DNA of 64,000 nucleotides, taken from NCBI GenBank assembly GCA_008638415.1, contig VWVT01000004.1, positions 1 through 64,000 on the forward strand, written 5' to 3'. Positions within the stretch are counted from its first letter, which is position 1. Each line of letters starts with the position of its first letter. The notes beneath the pieces were generated by a model. That model was given only the letters and a program-made list of their open reading frames with translations, was not told the origin of the DNA and made no database searches. This DNA comes from Nocardiopsis sinuspersici (GTDB taxonomy: Bacteria > Actinomycetota > Actinomycetes > Streptosporangiales > Streptosporangiaceae). The position numbers were made by a program, and so were the translations under genes. Positions 59,457-64,000 of this stretch are shown in pieces.

Positions 59457-61493
59457 TTGGTTCGTTCCTGGTATGAACTGCCGGAGTACGTCCGACTCCG
59501 CCGTGTCAACGGACTGCGCCTCTCACCGGACGGAACCCGTCTGGTCGCGCCCGTCAGCGGCATCGCCCCCGACTCCAAGTCCTTCCGGGGCGCCCTGTGG
59601 GAGATCGACGTCCTCCCCGAAACCGAGGGAGGGCGCGCCCCCAGGCGCCTCACCCGCTCAGCCAAGGGCGAGGGCGGGGTCGGCTTCCTGCCCGACGGCT
59701 CGGTCCTGTTCACCAGCGGCCGCCCCGGCCCCGAGACCAAGGCCGAGGACAGGGCCGGGGCCTCCCTGTGGCTGCTGCCCGCCGACGGCGGCGAGGCCCG
59801 CCAGGTCGCCTCCCGTCCCGGGGGCATCGGCTCCTTCACCGTCGCCCGCGACTCCGGGCTGGTCGCCCTCACCTGCGACACCCTTCCGCGCAGCACGGAC
59901 GAGGAGGCCGACCAGGAGGCCCGCAAGGCCCGCGAGGAGGCCGGGGTCACCGCCATCCTCCACGAGACGCTGCCCGTCCGCTCCTGGGACAGCGACATCG
60001 GCCCGGACCACCCCCGCCACCTCGTCGCCGAGCCTCCGGCCGACGACGAGTCCCGCCTCGGCGACCCCAGGGACCTGACCCCCGACGCCGGGACGGCCCT
60101 CCTGGGCGCCGGCGCCGCGCTCACCCCCGACGGCTCCCTGCTGATCACCGAGTGGCGGGTGCCCGTCGGCCGTGGCTCCCAGCGCTCCGACATCGTCGCC
60201 ATCGACACCGCCACCGGCGAGCGCCGCACCCTGGCCTCCGACCCCGACCACGAGTTCAGCGGTCCGCTCGTCTCCCCGGACGGACGCCACGTCCTGCTCT
60301 CGCGCGACTTCGAGGGCGACTACGACGGCGAACCCCGCGACGAGACCGTCTGGCTCGTCGACCTGGCCACCGGCCGGGGCCGCGACCTGCTCCCCGGACA
60401 CGAGCTGTGGCCGCGCGACCTCGCCTGGGCCGCCGACTCCGGAGCGGTGTTCGTCGCCGCCGACGAGAACGGTCGCCGCCCCGTCTTCCGGATCGACCTG
60501 GCCGACGGCGCGGTCACCCGCCTCACCGGCGACCATGGCGCCTACAGCAGCCTCAACCCGTCCCCCGACGGCCGGTACGTGTACGCGCTGCGCGACGCCT
60601 GGGACGCCCCGCACGCGCCCGTGCGCCTGGCCGCCGACGCCGCCGACGGGCGGCCCGAGTACCTGCGCACGCCCGGGTCCGAGCTGACCATGCCCGGCAC
60701 CCTCACCGAGATCGAGACCACCGCCGACGACGGCACCCGTGTCCGCGCCTGGCTGGTGCTGCCCGAGGAGGCCTCGGCCGAGTCCCCCTCCCCGCTCATG
60801 CTCTGGGTCCACGGCGGCCCCTACATGAGCTTCAACGGCTGGTCCTGGCGCTGGAACCCGTGGCTGCTCGCCGCGCGCGGCTACGCCGTCCTGCTGCCCG
60901 ACCCCGCCCTGTCCACCGGCTACGGGCAGGACATGCTCCGCCGCGCGTGGGGCAGGTGGGGGCCGCGCACCTTCGCCGACGTCATGGCCATCACCGACGC
61001 GGCCGAGGCGCGCGAGGACGTCGACGCCGAGCGCACCGCCATGATGGGCGGCTCCTTCGGCGGCTACATGGCCAACTGGATCGCCGGGCACACCGACCGG
61101 TTCCGGGCCATCGTCTCCCACGCCTCCCTGTGGGGCCTGGACGGTTTCAGCGGTACCACCGACCACCCGCCGGTGTGGGAGCACGAGTTCGGCACCCCGC
61201 TGGACCGCCCCGAGCGCTACACCCTGAACTCGCCGCACCTGCACGCCGACAAGATCCGTACCCCGATGCTCGTCATCCACGGGGACAAGGACTACCGGGT
61301 GCCCATCTCCGAGGGCCTGCGCCTGTGGCGCGACCTGCTGCTGCACGAGGTGGACGCCAAGTTCCTGTACTTCCCCGACGAGAACCACTGGATCCTCAGC
61401 CCCGGCAACGCCCGGATCTGGTACGAGACGGTCTTCGCCTTCCTCGATCACCATGTGCACGGCAAGGAGTGGAACAGGCCCGGCCTGCTCTGA
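59457..61493 (+). CDS. S9 family prolyl oligopeptidase-like peptidase
   Basis: A 678-residue serine peptidase. The N-terminal ~400 residues form a beta-propeller with repeated SPDG or TPDG blades (LRLSPDGTRLVAP, LVSPDGRHVLLS, NPSPDGRYVYAL). The C-terminal alpha/beta hydrolase domain has the nucleophile Ser533 in GGSFGGYMANW, Asp in VIHGDKDYRVP and His in FPDENHWI. WVHGGPYMSFNGW is the oxyanion region of the acylaminoacyl-peptidase group. No signal peptide is seen, so it is intracellular and cleaves short peptides. The TTG start at 59457 was chosen: AGGAG lies eight bases before it, while a nearby ATG is out of frame. Confidence 0.92.
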   Translation: MVRSWYELPEYVRLRRVNGLRLSPDGTRLVAPVSGIAPDSKSFRGALWEIDVLPETEGGRAPRRLTRSAKGEGGVGFLPDGSVLFTSGRPGPETKAEDRAGASLWLLPADGGEARQVASRPGGIGSFTVARDSGLVALTCDTLPRSTDEEADQEARKAREEAGVTAILHETLPVRSWDSDIGPDHPRHLVAEPPADDESRLGDPRDLTPDAGTALLGAGAALTPDGSLLITEWRVPVGRGSQRSDIVAIDTATGERRTLASDPDHEFSGPLVSPDGRHVLLSRDFEGDYDGEPRDETVWLVDLATGRGRDLLPGHELWPRDLAWAADSGAVFVAADENGRRPVFRIDLADGAVTRLTGDHGAYSSLNPSPDGRYVYALRDAWDAPHAPVRLAADAADGRPEYLRTPGSELTMPGTLTEIETTADDGTRVRAWLVLPEEASAESPSPLMLWVHGGPYMSFNGWSWRWNPWLLAARGYAVLLPDPALSTGYGQDMLRRAWGRWGPRTFADVMAITDAAEAREDVDAERTAMMGGSFGGYMANWIAGHTDRFRAIVSHASLWGLDGFSGTTDHPPVWEHEFGTPLDRPERYTLNSPHLHADKIRTPMLVIHGDKDYRVPISEGLRLWRDLLLHEVDAKFLYFPDENHWILSPGNARIWYETVFAFLDHHVHGKEWNRPGLL

Positions 61494-61591
61494 GCCGCCC
61501 GTGACACGGCCGGGTGCCACGGGGGCACCCGGCCCGGACCCGCGTGCGGGGCGTCCCGCACGGCACCGCGCCACGACAGGGAGGACATCCA

Positions 61592-62416
61592 GTGAGTACC
61601 ACCGACGCCGCATCCGACCGGGAGAGCCTGCGCGACCTCGCCGTGAGGGTGGCGACGGAGGCGGGGGAACTCGCCAGGGAGGGACAGGCGGGCATCACCG
61701 TGCTCGACACCAAGTCCAGCCCCACCGACGTCGTCACCAAGATGGACCAGGCCACCGAGGACCTCATCCGGACACGCCTGCTGGCCGAGCGCCCCGGCGA
61801 CGCCGTCCTGGGCGAGGAGGGCGGTGAGGAGGCCGGTGACGGGAGCGGCACCAGCGGGGTGCGCTGGGTCGTCGACCCCATCGACGGCACCGTCAACTAC
61901 CTGTACGGCCACCACGACTGGGCAGTGTCCATCGCCGCCGAGGTCGACGGTGTGGTCGTGGCCGCCGCGGTGAACGTCCCCCGGCGCGGTGAGATGTACG
62001 AGGCGGTGCTCGGCGGGGGCGCGCGCCTCAACGGCCGGACCCTCCAGGCCCCGCCCGCGGTGCCGCTGGAGCAGGCCCTGGTCGCCACGGGCTTCGGATA
62101 CCGCTCCGAGCGCCGGGTCCACCAGGCCAGGGTCCTGCTGGAGGTGATCCCGCGCGTCCGCGACATCCGGCGCGGCGGTTCGGCGGCCGTGGACCTGGTC
62201 GGACTGGCCTCGGGACGTGTCAACGCCTACTACGAGCGCGGGCTCCACGTCTGGGACTGGGCCGCCCCCGGCCTGGTCGCCGGTGAGGCCGGCCTGCGCG
62301 TGGGAGGACTGCACGGGAGGCCGCCCGGCGAGGACCTGGTCATCGCCGGGCGCCCGGAGCTCTACGAGGCCCTGCAGGAGCTCCTGGAGCCGCTGGGAGC
62401 CGACACCGACGGCTGA
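61592..62416 (+). CDS. Inositol monophosphatase family protein
   Basis: A 274-residue enzyme. Metal motifs are VTKMDQATEDLI, GEEGGEEA, WVVDPIDGTVNYLYG (DPxDGTxN) and YERGLHVWDWAAPGLVAGEAG (WDxAAG-like, with Pro for Gly). The fold removes phosphate from inositol-1-phosphate or related compounds and may contribute to inositol supply for mycothiol or phosphatidylinositol. GTG start with AGGGAGGA six bases upstream. Between the S9 peptidase and a strong terminator. Confidence 0.9.
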   Translation: MSTTDAASDRESLRDLAVRVATEAGELAREGQAGITVLDTKSSPTDVVTKMDQATEDLIRTRLLAERPGDAVLGEEGGEEAGDGSGTSGVRWVVDPIDGTVNYLYGHHDWAVSIAAEVDGVVVAAAVNVPRRGEMYEAVLGGGARLNGRTLQAPPAVPLEQALVATGFGYRSERRVHQARVLLEVIPRVRDIRRGGSAAVDLVGLASGRVNAYYERGLHVWDWAAPGLVAGEAGLRVGGLHGRPPGEDLVIAGRPELYEALQELLEPLGADTDG

Positions 62417-62469
62417 GGCGGGCCGGTCCCGCACGTCTCGGGCCCGGACGCGCGTCCGGGCCCGGACAC

Positions 62470-62514
62470 ACGGAAGGGCGCGGTGGGAGGCCAGGTCCCA
62501 CCGCGCCCTTCCGT
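62470..62514. terminator. Perfect bidirectional terminator hairpin
   Basis: CGGAAGGGCGCGGTGGGA (62471-62488) pairs with its exact complement at 62496-62513, and one more A-T pair extends the stem to 19 bp around a 7-base loop. It separates the convergent phosphatase gene and the 54-residue protein gene. Confidence 0.85.
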
Positions 62515-62517
62515 CAG

Positions 62518-62682
62518 CTAGGCGCAGGTGTTGACGCCGTTGCGAGCCGCGATGCGGTAAAGGTCCTCCAGCTCCGACGCATGCGTGTCGGCGAGGAAGT
62601 CGTCCCCCTCGGCCTGAGCGGCCTGGAACGACCGGTAGGTCTCGTTGATGCGGACCTTGATCTCCGCGAGGAACTCGCCCAT
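62518..62682 (-). CDS. 54-residue conserved-looking small protein, function unknown
   Basis: A small soluble protein: MGEFLAEIKVRINETYRS, then alternating acidic helices (AQAEGDDFLADTHASELEDLYRIA) and a single Cys near the C terminus (NGVNTCA). Two amphipathic helices are likely. AGAGGTG precedes the ATG at normal distance, and the gene ends against a strong terminator, which supports its reality. It is convergent with the inositol phosphatase and divergent from the response regulator. Family not identified. Confidence 0.75.
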   Translation of the reverse strand: MGEFLAEIKVRINETYRSFQAAQAEGDDFLADTHASELEDLYRIAARNGVNTCA

Positions 62683-63094
62683 TGCACCTCTTCCAGGGGT
62701 AGGCACCGGAACACGGCCGTGTACCGGTGCGGAATCCGTCCGCGCACGCCGCGGCGTGTGCATGATCGAAGTAGTCACGTCCCTGTGACATGCGTGCGCG
62801 TCGCGGTCCGGCCCGGGGCCGGTGTCCACGCGCGCATCTTCTACCTGTACCGCACCGTGATCCTCGCCAAACCCCCACCCCCGGACGAAATCCTTCCGTG
62901 ACCTCCTCCGCGGCCGGCCCCGCACCGGGGGAGGACCCCGCCGCGGGGGCCTGCGCGGGGGTGCGCGTGCCGGCCGTCCGGACCGGGCGGGGTGTGGGAC
63001 GGCCAAGCAGCGGGCAAGGGTGTCACATGACACATTTGCCCGTGAGGGCTTGCTGCTTACTTGTTTCTTATTCTTGATGTGTCAGATTTGAGAC

Positions 63095-63152
63095 GTGCGG
63101 GGTTAAGTCGCTGCCGACGGTTGGGGGATTCGCCGGCAGCGACTCCCCGCGC
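63095..63152 (+). ncRNA. Leader stem-loop 1 (paired with a second copy downstream)
   Basis: GTGCGGGG (63095-63102) pairs with CCCCGCGC (63145-63152); after a TTA bulge, AGTCGCTGCCG (63106-63116) pairs perfectly with CGGCAGCGACT (63134-63144). The 17-base loop contains TTGGGGGAT. Stem-loop 2 has the same loop core and a stem in which AGT/ACT is replaced by GCC/GGC, keeping the pairing. This covariation argues for a structured RNA in the cutR leader. Family not recognised. Confidence 0.5.
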
Positions 63153-63297
63153 TCAGGGGAGCAGTGAAGCTCCCGGTTCGGCGCCCGTGTCCGCACGGGG
63201 CGAGGAGAGCGGCCAGGTTCACGGAACCGCCGCGACGGGTTTACCGTCTCCTTACCCCGGCTGTGGGACAACGGATGACGCGGCCGGGACCAAGAAC

Positions 63298-63335
63298 GCC
63301 GCTGCCGGTGTGTTGGGGGATGCGCCGGCAGCGGC
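63298..63335 (+). ncRNA. Leader stem-loop 2, second copy of the TTGGGGGAT hairpin
   Basis: GCCGCTGCCGG (63298-63308) pairs perfectly with CCGGCAGCGGC (63325-63335) around a 16-base loop containing TTGGGGGAT. It ends 38 bases before the GTG start of the response regulator gene, with a pyrimidine-rich CCCCCTCTCTCTCC just after the stem. It could act on transcription or translation of cutR; not a known riboswitch by eye. Confidence 0.5.
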
Positions 63336-63373
63336 CCCCCTCTCTCTCCCGACCCATGCTTGAGAAGGACAAC

Positions 63374-64000
63374 GTGCGCGTACTCGTGGTCGAAGACGAA
63401 CAGGTCCTGGCCGACGCGGTGGCAGTCGGACTGCGGCGCGAGGCGATGGCGGTGGACGTGGTCTACGACGGGGACACCGCGCTGGAGCACACCGCGGTCA
63501 ACGACTACGACGTGGTCGTACTCGACCGCGACCTCCCCGGTGTCCACGGCGACGAGGTCGCCCGCACCCTCGTCCAGGAGAGCTACAACGGCCGCATCCT
63601 GATGCTCACCGCCTCCGGCGGCGTCCAGGACAAGGTCGAGGGCCTGACCATCGGCGCCGACGACTACCTGGCCAAGCCCTTCGCCTTCGCCGAGCTCATC
63701 GCCCGGGTACACGCCCTGGGCCGCCGGTCCGTGCCCCCGCTGCCCCCGGTCCTGGAGCGCCACGGCATCACCCTCGACCCGGCCAACCACCGTGTGCACC
63801 GCGACGGCCGCGAGATCCCCCTCACGCCCAAGGAGTTCGCCGTCCTGCAGGTGCTCATGCGCGCCCAGGGAACGGTGATCAGCGCCGAGGGGCTGCTGGA
63901 GAAGGCCTGGGACGAGAACGCCGACCCCTTCACCAACGTCGTCCGCGTGACCGTCATGACCCTGCGCAAGAAGCTCGGCGACCCTCCCGTCATCCAGACC
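63374..64000 (+). CDS. cutR: OmpR-family response regulator, CutR-like (3'-truncated by window)
   Basis: The first 209 codons of a response regulator; the frame is open at the window end. The receiver domain (1-~115) has the acidic pocket VVEDE, the phospho-acceptor Asp in VVVLDRDLPGV (about residue 50), and KPF with the conserved Lys. The winged helix follows (~125-209; PLTPKEFAVLQVLMRAQG, then DENADPFTNVVRVTVMTLRKKLGDPPVI). The sequence resembles Streptomyces CutR, of the CutRS two-component system; the partner kinase gene would follow outside the window. The gene order ferrochelatase, inositol phosphatase, cutR also recalls Streptomyces. GTG at 63374 has GAAGGA five bases upstream; an in-frame ATG lies at 63356. 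Confidence 0.78.
   Translation, partial: MRVLVVEDEQVLADAVAVGLRREAMAVDVVYDGDTALEHTAVNDYDVVVLDRDLPGVHGDEVARTLVQESYNGRILMLTASGGVQDKVEGLTIGADDYLAKPFAFAELIARVHALGRRSVPPLPPVLERHGITLDPANHRVHRDGREIPLTPKEFAVLQVLMRAQGTVISAEGLLEKAWDENADPFTNVVRVTVMTLRKKLGDPPVIQT

Larger units (their letters stand above)
62683..63373. other. 690-nt gene-free region with two inverted repeats before cutR
   Basis: No convincing gene is seen. Visible elements: GTCAC-N6-GTGAC (about 62,776-62,791), the palindrome GTGTCACATGACAC (63020-63033), an AT-richer stretch (63,040-63,090) likely to hold a promoter for the plus strand, and the two stem-loops annotated separately. The length is unusual between a small gene and a response-regulator gene. 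Confidence 0.6.

Noticed and set aside
63095..63335. Twin hairpins considered as a c-di-AMP (ydaO) riboswitch or a 6C RNA
   Set aside because: The conserved ydaO blocks are not seen, and 6C RNA has adjacent hairpins with six or more C in the loops; here the minus-strand loops have five C and lie about 150 bases apart.

Overview
The window is chromosomal DNA from a high-GC actinomycete. The evidence is pervasive G/C-ending codons, many GTG and TTG starts, leaderless-looking genes, a DmdR/IdeR-type iron box, SepH, a BTAD/AfsR-type regulator and an actinobacterial class A RNase P RNA. The gene content fits Streptosporangiales and would suit a Nocardiopsis-like organism, but that assignment is inference. 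No CRISPR array, rRNA or tRNA gene was found.

Layout. 0-4.5 kb: end of clpX, a GAF/SpoIIE-type phosphatase, a cyclase-family hydrolase, a GH13 oligo-1,6-glucosidase and a small membrane protein. 4.66-8.9 kb: a siderophore uptake operon (binding lipoprotein, two permeases, ATPase) under an iron box that overlaps the -10 element. 8.9-12.1 kb: three regulators, a VOC protein and an HD-VOC fusion. 12.3-16.0 kb: a translationally coupled operon of two SDRs, an APH-fold kinase and an ACAD11-like acyl-CoA dehydrogenase. A similar palindromic operator precedes this operon, the TetR gene at 11.45 kb and the quinone oxidoreductase at 18.4 kb, which suggests one small regulon. 16.2-24.7 kb: GNAT, LLM flavin oxidoreductase, MDR oxidoreductase, type B carboxylesterase, a cupin/MarR pair around a double palindrome, and an ATP-grasp ligase followed by a CocE/NonD hydrolase.

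24.9-33.3 kb: Tex, a Cys-rich membrane protein, an MFS exporter, a visibly less GC-rich stretch (about 29.6-31.4 kb) with a second MFS gene and decayed sequence, then an ArsR-like regulator whose promoter closely resembles that of the first MFS gene, and endonuclease IV. 33.4-38.7 kb: FAD oxidase and divergent WYL regulator, a Nif3-zinc ribbon-phosphatase group and rnpB, followed by a remnant of a tyrosine recombinase pointing at the rnpB 3' end. 39.2-45.5 kb: a SulP-carbonic anhydrase fusion, a membrane-anchored protein with 60-bp tandem repeats, and a PEBP-like lipoprotein. 45.7-55.0 kb: a large BTAD-NB-ARC regulator, a DrrAB-type ABC exporter, a pair of bacterial PH-domain membrane proteins and sepH. 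55.6-64 kb: a two-TM protein, a sugar-lactone oxidase family protein, coproporphyrin ferrochelatase, an S9 peptidase, an inositol monophosphatase family enzyme, a 54-residue protein, a 690-nt gene-free leader with two matching stem-loops, and the start of a CutR-like response regulator that runs off the window.

Most convergent gene pairs are separated by strong, often perfect inverted repeats that probably act as bidirectional terminators. The most unusual material is the lva/ACAD11-like kinase-dehydrogenase regulon, the duplicated MFS/ArsR promoter on both sides of a low-GC segment, the rnpB-integrase junction, the twin stem-loops before cutR, the repeat-rich membrane protein and the ATP-grasp/CocE pair.
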